Positions 1 to 5,804 are shown, numbered from the stretch's first letter. The stretch: 7,789 bases of DNA from Piscirickettsiaceae bacterium (GCA_021767305.1 JAASTL010000027.1:1-7789), one strand, 5' to 3'. Notes: generated by a model from the sequence alone, not told the origin. Numbers and translations: made by a program.

Positions 1-30
1 GACTCAATAGAGATTAAACTCTATTGAGTC
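1..30 (-). terminator. Perfect 12-bp hairpin at the 3' end of the Sel1 gene
   Basis: The first 30 bases form a perfect inverted repeat. The 12-base arms are 1-12 and 19-30, with a 6-base loop at 13-18. The stop codon of the minus-strand Sel1 gene (14-16) lies inside the loop, so the last codons are encoded in the stem. The position suggests an intrinsic terminator for that gene. Any T-tract for the minus strand would lie before base 1 and cannot be seen. On the plus strand no T-run follows. Confidence 0.5.
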
Positions 31-484
31 GTTCTAGATGTTTACACCCCTCTGAACATTTATTACTGCAAGCGATTTGGTACCAGTTTTTTGCCATATG
101 AACGTCTTTTTCAACTCCTAAGCCTTGCTCATACATTTCGCCCAAATGTGACTGCGCGACAGCATAGTTTTGCATGGCGGCTTTTTTATACCACTTTATG
201 GCTTGTGTATAGTCAATCTCCACACCTTGGCCATAACGATACATTTTCGCCAGAGCAAATTGTGCCACCATGTGATCGGCCTCTTGTGTAAATAGCTGTT
301 TCGCTAATTCATAGTTTTTATCTGAATAAGCTTCAATTGCTTGATGCAGCTGGGAGTTCATGGTGGTCGCTTGCGCTAATGTTGTTTGTATCAATATGGC
401 TAAAGCTAATATTACTAGCATGGCTGCAAAGCTGGTTGAGCGGGTGAGTTTGTTGTTCTTTAAACAATGACTAGAGAGATACAT
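14..484 (-). CDS. Secreted Sel1-repeat (TPR-like) protein
   Basis: This 156-residue protein has a signal-peptide-like segment at residues 22-39 (hydrophobic, ending LAQA), so it is probably periplasmic. The mature part has Sel1-type repeats at about residues 73-107 and 108-140. Both show the family signature: an A.A...L..MY..G.GV stretch, then a two-residue-acidic turn and an AK/AI.WY segment. A weaker half repeat lies at 45-71. The C-terminal end carries three cysteines at 139, 143 and 147, a common cap in small bacterial Sel1 proteins. Sel1 repeats are protein-interaction solenoids, and no enzymatic function is implied. The start at 484 leaves a longish 21-residue N-region. An in-frame Met at residue 22 has no Shine-Dalgarno, whereas the first Met has a weak AGAG about 8 bases upstream. 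The gene diverges from the ABC1 kinase gene. The partner is unknown. Confidence 0.85.
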   Translation of the reverse strand: MYLSSHCLKNNKLTRSTSFAAMLVILALAILIQTTLAQATTMNSQLHQAIEAYSDKNYELAKQLFTQEADHMVAQFALAKMYRYGQGVEIDYTQAIKWYKKAAMQNYAVAQSHLGEMYEQGLGVEKDVHMAKNWYQIACSNKCSEGCKHLERLNRV

Positions 485-564
485 AGGCTTGACTCTAATT
501 TGTATGAATTATTCCACAAACTACCTTAAATGTATTATTGGTGCCGTCTTTAAATTTTTTGTTC

Positions 565-592
565 TTAATACTTTTCACATCTTCACTATCAA
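565..592 (-). promoter_or_regulatory. Candidate sigma-70 promoter of the Sel1 gene
   Basis: Read on the minus strand, TTGATA (587-592) is followed after 16 bases by TATTAA (565-570). The -35 matches consensus at five of six positions and the -10 at four. It would give a leader of roughly 70 bases before the start codon at 484. The region is AT-rich, so chance matches are likely. Confidence 0.35.
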
Positions 593-597
593 GTGTT

Positions 598-626
598 TTG
601 ATAGATTAAATTTTAGTCTTAATAAT
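598..626 (+). promoter_or_regulatory. Candidate sigma-70 promoter of the COQ8-like kinase gene
   Basis: TTGATA (598-603) and AATAAT (621-626) are separated by 17 bases, and each matches consensus at five of six positions. Transcription would begin near 633, only about 12 bases before the ATG at 645. That supports 645 as the start rather than upstream in-frame codons. Confidence 0.5.
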
Positions 627-644
627 TGTTCAAACAAATTAGTT

Positions 645-1970
645 ATGAATTCAAATAAAAACCTTCTTCAAGTAACAAAAAAAATCCCCAAAAGTCGACT
701 CAGCCGCATTGGGCATCTAAGTTCTTTGGTGGGGCAGGTAGCTGGCAATATGCTGATTGATGGCGGCAAGCAATGGGTTAAAGGTAGAAAGACAACAACA
801 CAAGAGTTGTTGTTGGTTCCCAAAAATATTGAAAAGCTCACTGATCATCTTGCCAGAATGCGCGGCGCGGCCATGAAAGTCGGGCAATTGCTATCTATGG
901 ACACAGGAGATTTGTTACCGCAAGAGCTTACGAACATTCTTTCTAAGCTTAGAAATGAAGCGAAAGCAGTGCCTGTTTCTGAGTTACAGAATATTTTAAA
1001 CAGTGCTTGGGGAGAAGATTGGATTAACCAGTTTACTCATTTTTCTTTTTATCCAATTGCGGCAGCCTCTATTGGTCAGGTTCATGAAGTTGAACACATC
1101 GATGGCAGGCATTTGGCACTTAAGATTCAATATCCTGGAATACGTAAAAGCATTGATAGTGATGTTGATAACTTGGCAAGTATATTAAAACTGTCTGGTC
1201 TTATTCCAAAATCGGTGGCTTTTGATGTGATTTTGGATGAGGCGAAGCAACAGTTGCATGATGAGGCGGACTACCTTAAAGAAGCCTCCTACTTACTTAA
1301 CTATAAAAGTTATCTTATTGATGATGACAGGTTTACCGTGCCTGAAGTGTATTTGGATTTAACTGATGAAAATGTGTTGGCAATGGAGTTTGTTGATGGA
1401 GTGGCAATAGAAAGTCTGATGAATGAATCTCAAGCCATGCGCAATTCTGTGATGAGTAGCTTATTTGATTTACTTTTCAAGGAGATGTTCGTATTTCGTT
1501 TAGTACAAACCGACCCCAATTTTGCCAATTATCTGTTTAATAAAGAGCAGCATAAAATTGTATTGTTGGACTTTGGCGCAACCCGTGAATACAGTCAAAC
1601 TATTTCTGATGGCTACAAACATTTGTTTAAAGGCGCAATGCAAAGTAATTTGCAAATGATGGAACAAGCAGCCACTGAAATAGGTTTTTTTAGTGAAGAT
1701 ATTCTGCCGCAACAAAAGCAGCTGGTGTTGAATTTATTTAGTCAGGCAAGTGAGCCTTTACAAGAAGACAAACCCTTTGATTTTGCCAACTCTGATCTGG
1801 CCAGCCGCATTAAAGAGCAGGGGGTAAAACTCAGTTTTGAACAGGATTATTGGCATACTCCACCCGTTGACGCTATTTTCTTTCACCGTAAACTCGGTGG
1901 TTTATATCTGCTTGCATCACGATTGCGTGCCGAGGTAAATGTGCATCAAATCTTTAAACAATATCTCTAA
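645..1970 (+). CDS. ABC1/UbiB-family atypical kinase, COQ8/ADCK3-like
   Basis: This 441-residue protein-kinase-like protein belongs to the ABC1/ADCK/UbiB family, which supports ubiquinone biosynthesis, probably through ATPase or small-molecule kinase activity. The family hallmarks are present in order. The KxGQ motif is K78-V-G-Q81. An alanine-rich loop AAAS at 139-142 replaces the usual glycine-rich loop. The ATP lysine is K160, the ExD motif E207-A-D209, and the hinge MEFVDG lies at 247-252. The catalytic D290 sits in QTDPNFANY, with N295 as metal ligand, and the DFG motif is D309-G311, followed by ATREY. The QTDPN..N and LLDFGATREY wording is that of mitochondrial COQ8, whereas typical bacterial UbiB has HADxHPGN. 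UbiB's C-terminal membrane helices are also absent, and the C-terminal region is COQ8-like (HRK.GG.YLL.S.L.A). An in-frame TTG at 489 would add 52 residues, but the best promoter lies inside that stretch. The Shine-Dalgarno is poor. It stands alone and diverges from the Sel1 gene. Confidence 0.93.
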   Translation: MNSNKNLLQVTKKIPKSRLSRIGHLSSLVGQVAGNMLIDGGKQWVKGRKTTTQELLLVPKNIEKLTDHLARMRGAAMKVGQLLSMDTGDLLPQELTNILSKLRNEAKAVPVSELQNILNSAWGEDWINQFTHFSFYPIAAASIGQVHEVEHIDGRHLALKIQYPGIRKSIDSDVDNLASILKLSGLIPKSVAFDVILDEAKQQLHDEADYLKEASYLLNYKSYLIDDDRFTVPEVYLDLTDENVLAMEFVDGVAIESLMNESQAMRNSVMSSLFDLLFKEMFVFRLVQTDPNFANYLFNKEQHKIVLLDFGATREYSQTISDGYKHLFKGAMQSNLQMMEQAATEIGFFSEDILPQQKQLVLNLFSQASEPLQEDKPFDFANSDLASRIKEQGVKLSFEQDYWHTPPVDAIFFHRKLGGLYLLASRLRAEVNVHQIFKQYL

Positions 1971-2129
1971 GCATCTTCTACGTAGCTTAATCTTTAAATA
2001 ATTATTCCGTAATAAGATAAGTTTTATTTGCTTGATTTGTAAAAGTGAACGCTTAAAACATGTACATAATTTATTTATTCTGCACACAATTTGAACTATC
2101 ATTTGAGTAATAATTTTGCAGGATGCCTT

Positions 2130-2142
2130 GGCTTGGAAAGCC
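2130..2142 (+). promoter_or_regulatory. Small hairpin in the leader of the diguanylate cyclase gene
   Basis: GGCTT (2130-2134) and AAGCC (2138-2142) form a perfect 5-bp stem with a 3-base loop, ending 12 bases before the start codon at 2155. The only Shine-Dalgarno-like string in the leader, GGAAAG (2135-2140), lies in its loop and 3' arm. It could therefore limit translation. The stem is short and this is inference. Confidence 0.3.
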
Positions 2143-2154
2143 GACTGATTTTAA

Positions 2155-3147
2155 ATGACCGACTCCAATAACAATAATATCTTTACTCATGAAGGAATTT
2201 TGCGTTTCTTTCAAGAGGTATGGAATAGTACTGAAGATAATTTATTCGTGGTCTTGAAATCACCAGAGGGTGATTACATTACTGAAGCGTCTAACCCTGC
2301 TTTAGTTAAGTTATTCAATCTCACCCCTGAGCAAGCATCCGGAGCAAAACTTAAAGAACTCTTGCCAGCTGAAATCTATCAGCAGGTAGCAGCTCGTTAT
2401 GATGCTTGCTTTGATCAGAATAAAGCCCTTAATTATGATGAGTCTTATGATTTTGGTAATACGGGTGAAATGCAGTATTGGCGAACCATGTTATTGCCTT
2501 TCACAGACCCTAATACTTCTGAGCAACGCATTTTTGGTATTTCTAGAGAATTTACCGAGTTAAAACGTTATGAAGAGCAATTGATTCTTGCCAATGAAAA
2601 GCTGGAAGCCGAGGTTGAGCAGCGCACGCTGGAGTTGAAGCATGCTTTAAAAACCATGGAAAGAATTTCTATAATCGATAAATTAACGGATATCTATAAT
2701 CGCCATAAATTGGATCATGAACTTAATAAAGAGTTACTCAAGGCAGAAAGATATGGGCATGAATTTGGTATTTTGTTGCTAGATATTGATAACTTTAAAC
2801 AGATAAATGATTCTTTAGGTCACCAAGCGGGTGATGAGGTTTTGATTGAATTTGCTCAACAACTTAAACATTGTTTACGCCAAACGGATACGCTTGGGCG
2901 CTGGGGTGGCGATGAATTTCTGATTATTGCTCCTAACTCCAATGCAGAATCTTTAACCATGCTTGCACAAAAGATTAAAGAGACTATTTCAAGTCATTCT
3001 TTTTATTTTATTGATGAGGTTAGAAGCAGTATGGGGCTGAGCTTGAATAAGTCAGGAGATAGCATTGATACACTTATGCAGCGCGCAGATAAAGCCTTAT
3101 ATGCCTCTAAAGCATCGGGCAAAAACCTGATTACGTTTCAAGAATAA
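2155..3147 (+). CDS. PAS-GGDEF diguanylate cyclase
   Basis: This 330-residue protein is predicted to make cyclic di-GMP from two GTP. A PAS sensor domain spans about residues 14-138, a charged helical linker (probable coiled coil) about 138-172, and a GGDEF domain about 173-330. The catalytic GGDEF is intact at 251-255. The entry motif is DKLTDIYNR at 175-183, and the metal-binding D210 lies in LLLDIDNFK. N218 and D227 occupy substrate positions. The product-inhibition I-site R242-Q-T-D245 sits exactly five residues before GGDEF, so feedback inhibition is expected. There is no signal peptide, membrane helix or EAL domain, so it should be a soluble cytoplasmic enzyme. An in-frame TAA directly precedes the ATG, which rules out a longer form. 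No cofactor-binding residue in the PAS domain identifies its ligand. It is monocistronic and convergent with ssrA. Confidence 0.95.
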   Translation: MTDSNNNNIFTHEGILRFFQEVWNSTEDNLFVVLKSPEGDYITEASNPALVKLFNLTPEQASGAKLKELLPAEIYQQVAARYDACFDQNKALNYDESYDFGNTGEMQYWRTMLLPFTDPNTSEQRIFGISREFTELKRYEEQLILANEKLEAEVEQRTLELKHALKTMERISIIDKLTDIYNRHKLDHELNKELLKAERYGHEFGILLLDIDNFKQINDSLGHQAGDEVLIEFAQQLKHCLRQTDTLGRWGGDEFLIIAPNSNAESLTMLAQKIKETISSHSFYFIDEVRSSMGLSLNKSGDSIDTLMQRADKALYASKASGKNLITFQE

Positions 3148-3172
3148 ATTTTGCAGCATAATTTTCAGGCAT

Positions 3173-3206
3173 AAAAAAACCGAGTAACTCAACAAAGATA
3201 CTCGGC
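3173..3206 (-). terminator. Rho-independent terminator of ssrA
   Basis: On the minus strand CCGAGTA and TACTCGG (3199-3205 and 3180-3186) form a perfect 7-bp stem with a 12-base loop. Seven T residues follow (A-run 3173-3179 on the plus strand). It lies 10 bases after the tmRNA 3' end. On the plus strand the stem is followed only by a broken T-rich stretch, so it may terminate the cyclase transcript weakly. Confidence 0.93.
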
Positions 3207-3215
3207 TTAATTATT

Positions 3216-3572
3216 TGGTGGACCTGGGGGGAGTCGAACCCCCGTCCGCGAAGCCTCCATCCAAAAATCTACATGCTTATTTGATCTATTAATTTAACCT
3301 AAATGCTGCCCGATCAGCAGGGATCACAATAGGCGAGTTTGTAAAGTTTAATGCTGACTACCCAAACACGCAATCAACACGGTTCTATGAGATATGATAC
3401 AGCGTTAGGGGGCATAGACACCTTACCTAGGCTGCACTAGCGGGATTAAGCCGCTAGAGCGTAGTTATCGTCGTTTGCAACTATAACAAAATGAAATAAA
3501 GATTTACGTGCATCATTCAGGCACGACATGCATTTCAAACTTTGCACTCCCCGTCGAAACCAGTACAGGCCC
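3216..3572 (-). ncRNA. ssrA: tmRNA (transfer-messenger RNA)
   Basis: This is a one-piece tmRNA of about 357 nt. The 5' end GGGCCTG (3572 downward) pairs with CAGGTCC just before the 3' ACCA (3216-3219), forming the tRNA-like acceptor stem with one G-U pair. Next to the 5' end is the conserved CTGG.TTCGACGGGG block. A T-arm with GGTTCGACTCC and a run of C lies near the 3' end. The tag reading frame encodes ANDDNYALAA followed by TAA. The CCA end is genome-encoded. The molecule, charged with alanine and bound by SmpB, rescues ribosomes stalled on broken mRNAs and marks the peptide for proteolysis. It lies downstream of smpB on the same strand and has its own promoter and terminator. The mature 5' end is normally generated by RNase P. 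Confidence 0.97.
3446..3478 (-). other. ssrA: tmRNA tag-peptide reading frame (ANDDNYALAA)
   Basis: Starting from the resume codon GCA (3478-3476 on the minus strand), ten codons read A-N-D-D-N-Y-A-L-A-A and end at TAA (3448-3446). The E. coli tag differs at one position (ANDENYALAA). The terminal LAA recognised by ClpXP/ClpAP and the AND.NY SspB-binding region are kept. Confidence 0.95.
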
Positions 3573-3585
3573 GGATTCGATTTTG

Positions 3586-3614
3586 AGTATATAGAGATTG
3601 CTTGATTTCAAGCA
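3586..3614 (-). promoter_or_regulatory. ssrA promoter region with a 7-bp dyad
   Basis: On the minus strand a TATACT -10 box (3586-3591) lies 14 bases upstream of the mature tmRNA 5' end, leaving a short precursor leader. At the place of the -35 is a perfect dyad, TGCTTGA-TT-TCAAGCA on the plus strand (3599-3614). No good -35 hexamer at 17-bp spacing is seen. TTGAAA occurs inside the dyad, but only 14 bases from the -10. Confidence 0.45.
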
Positions 3615-3712
3615 GAAGGTCTCTAATTCAAAGTGTTGTCGTATTATTAGGGGTGGACCCTAAAAATTCAAGTGATTGGCAAGAAAATAATTTGCTACTC
3701 TCAATCTTAAGC

Positions 3713-3754
3713 TTAACGTTAACCACGTCAATGTTAATAATCTCAAAGTTAACG
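3713..3754. repeat. GTTAA repeats and inverted arms at the smpB 3' end
   Basis: GTTAA occurs at 3718, 3733 and 3748, at an exact 15-base spacing. The first 10 bases of the region (3713-3722) are the palindrome TTAACGTTAA. CGTTAAC (3717-3723) and GTTAACG (3748-3754) are 7-bp inverted arms, the second overlapping the smpB stop codon. They could form a 3' hairpin of the smpB mRNA, but no T-tract follows, so a terminator is not supported. Confidence 0.35.
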
Positions 3755-4222
3755 ATTGTATTTCAGTATACGCTGTTTATCACGGTTCCAGTCGCGTTCT
3801 TTCATGGTGGCACGTTTGTCGTGTTGTTTTTTACCTTTAGCAATGCCAACAGCAAGCTTCACTTTCCCTTGTTTCCAATAGAGTTCTAATGGAATGACTG
3901 TCATACCGTCTACGTCCACTAAACCTCTGAGTTTATTGATTTCGCGGCGATGCATCAATAGAGGGCGTGTTCTCAAAGGGTCGGCATTATTGTGCGTAGA
4001 CGCAGTGCTTAGTGGCGTAATCAAAGCACCAAATAAAAATGCTTGGTTGTTTTTGAAAATCACATAACTTTCACCGAGTTGGATTTTTCCGGCACGCAGA
4101 CTCTTAACTTCCCAACCTTCTAGGCTGATTCCGGCCTCAATCGTCTCTTCAATAAAATATTCAAATCTTGCTTTTTTATTGACCGCAATTGAATTGGGAT
4201 TGGATTTTTTCTTTTTAGCCAT
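3749..4222 (-). CDS. smpB: SsrA-binding protein SmpB
   Basis: This 157-residue protein has the full SmpB signature and normal family length (about 160 in E. coli). It shows NKKARFEY at 15-22, GWEVKSLR at 36-43, the tmRNA-contacting block [15 protein letters not shown] at 81-95, and GKKQHDKR at 130-137. A basic C-terminal tail to residue 157 forms the helix that probes the empty mRNA channel of stalled ribosomes. SmpB binds the tRNA-like domain of tmRNA and delivers it to the ribosomal A site. Its RNA partner ssrA begins 176 bases downstream on the same strand. The start ATG (4222-4220) follows an extended -10 promoter by about 34 bases. The Shine-Dalgarno is weak. Confidence 0.98.
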   Translation of the reverse strand: MAKKKKSNPNSIAVNKKARFEYFIEETIEAGISLEGWEVKSLRAGKIQLGESYVIFKNNQAFLFGALITPLSTASTHNNADPLRTRPLLMHRREINKLRGLVDVDGMTVIPLELYWKQGKVKLAVGIAKGKKQHDKRATMKERDWNRDKQRILKYNR

Positions 4223-4263
4223 GTGTTTCTGCAGTAATTAGTTTGAGTAAATATGAGTTGCGC

Positions 4264-4272
4264 ATTATAGCA
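4264..4272 (-). promoter_or_regulatory. Extended -10 promoter of smpB
   Basis: The minus strand reads TGCTATAAT, a perfect TATAAT hexamer (4264-4269) with the upstream TG of an extended -10. No good -35 stands at 17-bp spacing, as is usual for this promoter type. It gives a leader of about 35 bases. The downstream bases GCGCA also follow the ratA -10 box. Confidence 0.65.
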
Positions 4273-4324
4273 AATAACCTAAGTTCAATAATATGGGTAG
4301 TTCTCTGTTTTCACTTTACCTTCA

Positions 4325-5089
4325 TTACTGAATTGTGCGATTAGTCATACAAAAATCAAGCACGTCAGACGGCGTGGAGGCTAACATTCTATGGGTATCT
4401 AGAGAAAATTCTCTCTGCCAACCAGAGCTATTCTTTAGAGAGAACTGAATAGTTTGCTTTTCTTTAATAGCACTATTGAGCTGAGAGAAAAAATCTACGG
4501 CTTCATCGGTACTATTGGCTTTTCTGAAAGAGGGCATTTCGGTGAAATTAAAGGTAAAGAAAAGGCTCATTCCCAATTGATCAGCTTGGAGCTTTTCTGT
4601 TGTTTTAAAGAGCTTTGTTATGTGGTTGTTTTGTCCGCCGACCGAGATATCATAGGTTTCATCATCACCTTCAATTTCAACCGTTAAATCTTGTTTTGTG
4701 TCGTAGATATAGCCGTGCTTAGCAAATTTAGATGAAGCGTTTGGCAAGGTACCATCTTCTAATAGGTTTTGTTTTGCTTCACTATATTGAATACTAAAAT
4801 TTGTGTAATAAGGCTGACACCTAAAAAAGAAAGCGGCACCATCTTGCATATTATTTGGAATGTAAAGTAATTTCGCATGTTCGATTTTATCGGTGAAATC
4901 ATCCGCTTCATATTCTACTACCCAAGTGTCTTTTAACTCGCTGTTGTTAGTAGGTCTTTCAATCTCTTTATATTTCCCCGCATGGGTCAAAGTGGTAAAG
5001 CTTAGGCAGGTGCTAACTATAGAAATCTTGAGGGCTTTGTTAAAACAGAAAAGATTGAAGTTTGAAGAACTAAATAAAGTATTTTTCAT
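4325..5089 (-). CDS. Hypothetical exported protein (unrecognised)
   Basis: I do not recognise this 254-residue protein. It starts with a probable signal peptide: Lys18 and Lys21 flank a hydrophobic stretch at 19-35, with a likely cleavage site at THA-G (after residue 37). This points to the periplasm. The mature part has only two cysteines, C91 (in FFFRC) and C247 (near the C-terminus), which could form one disulfide. Other notable spots are W56 in a TWVVEYEADDFTDK stretch and a polar, beta-rich composition. The pattern of an early W and D.TD, a central RC and a C-terminal C loosely recalls VasI/TagO-like or IalB-like periplasmic proteins. That resemblance is by eye and weak. There are no membrane helices beyond the signal and no lipobox. 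It sits between smpB and ratA, where many gammaproteobacteria have no gene. A modest AAGAGA Shine-Dalgarno lies 6 bases before the start. No terminator is seen before smpB, so read-through into smpB is possible. Confidence 0.75.
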   Translation of the reverse strand: MKNTLFSSSNFNLFCFNKALKISIVSTCLSFTTLTHAGKYKEIERPTNNSELKDTWVVEYEADDFTDKIEHAKLLYIPNNMQDGAAFFFRCQPYYTNFSIQYSEAKQNLLEDGTLPNASSKFAKHGYIYDTKQDLTVEIEGDDETYDISVGGQNNHITKLFKTTEKLQADQLGMSLFFTFNFTEMPSFRKANSTDEAVDFFSQLNSAIKEKQTIQFSLKNSSGWQREFSLDTHRMLASTPSDVLDFCMTNRTIQ

Positions 5090-5125
5090 AAGGTCTCTTG
5101 CTCTTATTTTGCGTTTGTTGGAATC

Positions 5126-5131
5126 ATTCTA
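5126..5131 (-). promoter_or_regulatory. Candidate -10 box of the exported-protein gene
   Basis: TAGAAT on the minus strand (one mismatch to TATAAT) lies 37 bases before the start codon at 5089. A CTTTTG -35 at 17-bp spacing is poor. The 14-bp palindrome at 5139-5152 would lie in the spacer just upstream of this box. Confidence 0.35.
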
Positions 5132-5138
5132 ACACCGC

Positions 5139-5152
5139 TTTGTTATAACAAA
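5139..5152. promoter_or_regulatory. 14-bp perfect palindrome, operator-like
   Basis: TTTGTTATAACAAA is a perfect palindrome in the divergent region between the exported-protein gene and ratA. The 12-mer GCTTTGTTATAA that contains its left half (5137-5148) recurs at 5201-5212 over the ratA -10 box. This looks like a full site plus a half site for a dimeric regulator. No regulator is known, and AT-rich palindromes also arise by chance. Confidence 0.4.
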
Positions 5153-5200
5153 AGTTCTCACATAGATGAGTTCGTCAGTTTTGAGTCGTTGAATAAATAA

Positions 5201-5212
5201 GCTTTGTTATAA
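5201..5212 (+). repeat. Direct repeat copy of GCTTTGTTATAA
   Basis: This is an exact 12-base copy of the sequence at 5137-5148, starting 64 bases further on. It carries only one half of the palindrome and overlaps the ratA extended -10 element. Confidence 0.6.
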
Positions 5213-5213
5213 T
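5205..5213 (+). promoter_or_regulatory. Extended -10 promoter of ratA
   Basis: TGTTATAAT holds a perfect TATAAT (5208-5213) with the TG of an extended -10. The hexamer 17 bases upstream (GTCGTT, 5185-5190) is a poor -35. Transcription would start near 5220, about 35 bases before the ATG at 5256. Confidence 0.65.
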
Positions 5214-5255
5214 GCGCATCTATTAACACAACCATTGTTTTAAATTGCGGAAGTT

Positions 5256-5687
5256 ATGAAAAAAATCACTCGTTCAGCCTTGTTACCTTATTCAGCAGAA
5301 CAGGTTTATAACCTAGTCAATGATGTTGCACGTTATCCTGAGTTTTTGCCTTGGTGTGGTGGAGCAGAAGTCCTTTCTGTTTCTGATTATGAGATGCAAG
5401 CCGGTGTGGTGATAGCTAAAGCAGGCTTAAAGAAAAAATTTGTTACTAAAAACCACCTCACTCCTGGCAAACGTATTGAAATGCACCTTATTGAAGGACC
5501 TTTTAAGTCATTAAAAGGAGAGTGGGAATTTAAGGCGTTGGATGTGGATGCTTGCAAGATTCAATTTGAAGTGGAGTTTGAAGTTAGCCATAGTATTTTG
5601 AATGCCGCAATTGGGCCTATTTTTGAACATATTGCCAGTACTATGGTCGACTCATTCTGCGAGCGCGCTAAAGTAGTCTATGGTTAA
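5256..5687 (+). CDS. ratA: RatA/COQ10-family START-like protein
   Basis: This 143-residue protein is a single START-like (SRPBCC) domain of the RatA/PasT/COQ10 family, at the usual bacterial length. The start KKITRSALLPYSAEQVYNLVNDV is family-typical and is followed by ARYPEFLPWCGGAEV at 25-39. A second conserved block, LIEGPFKSLKGEWEF, lies at 78-92, and a long C-terminal helix (about 113-141) closes the hydrophobic pocket. E. coli RatA was described as a toxin that blocks ribosomal subunit association. Relatives (COQ10) bind ubiquinone and help respiration, so the primary role is debated. The Shine-Dalgarno GGAAG (5249-5253) lies 2 bases before the ATG, with CGGAAG extending it. rnfH follows on the same strand after 117 bases. 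The smpB/ratA/rnfH/bamE grouping is conserved in gammaproteobacteria. Confidence 0.93.
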   Translation: MKKITRSALLPYSAEQVYNLVNDVARYPEFLPWCGGAEVLSVSDYEMQAGVVIAKAGLKKKFVTKNHLTPGKRIEMHLIEGPFKSLKGEWEFKALDVDACKIQFEVEFEVSHSILNAAIGPIFEHIASTMVDSFCERAKVVYG

Positions 5688-5775
5688 TAGGCCTGCCTAA
5701 TCACATATAGTCATAAGTAGTCGACTAGGAGTGAAAGATAACCCCAGTCCTACATAGTTTTAGATAATTGTTAAC

Positions 5776-5791
5776 CGTTCGTAATAGAACG
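5776..5791 (+). promoter_or_regulatory. Small hairpin just before the rnfH ribosome binding site
   Basis: CGTTC (5776-5780) and GAACG (5787-5791) form a 5-bp stem with a 6-base loop. It abuts the weak Shine-Dalgarno GAGAG (5791-5795), which stands 9 bases before the rnfH ATG. It could influence rnfH translation. The stem is short. Confidence 0.3.
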
Positions 5792-5804
5792 AGAGTACAT
5801 TGAT

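Noticed and set aside
489..644. In-frame TTG/ATG extension of the COQ8-like kinase (52 extra residues)
   Set aside because: The stretch is AT-rich and lacks family motifs, and the best promoter (TTGATA-N17-AATAAT, 598-626) lies within it. The family match begins shortly after the ATG at 645.
1971..2154. Possible c-di-GMP (GEMM) riboswitch before the diguanylate cyclase
   Set aside because: The spacer is AT-rich, without the conserved GEMM core or its paired helices. Only a 5-bp hairpin is seen, and I find no convincing promoter or terminator there.
3602..3889. Plus-strand open frame of 95 codons overlapping the smpB end
   Set aside because: It is antisense to smpB, starts in the ssrA promoter region and has no recognisable motifs. 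SmpB on the other strand is certain.
4454..5132. Plus-strand open frames antisense to the exported protein
   Set aside because: They are short and overlap a longer minus-strand frame with a signal peptide and ribosome binding site.
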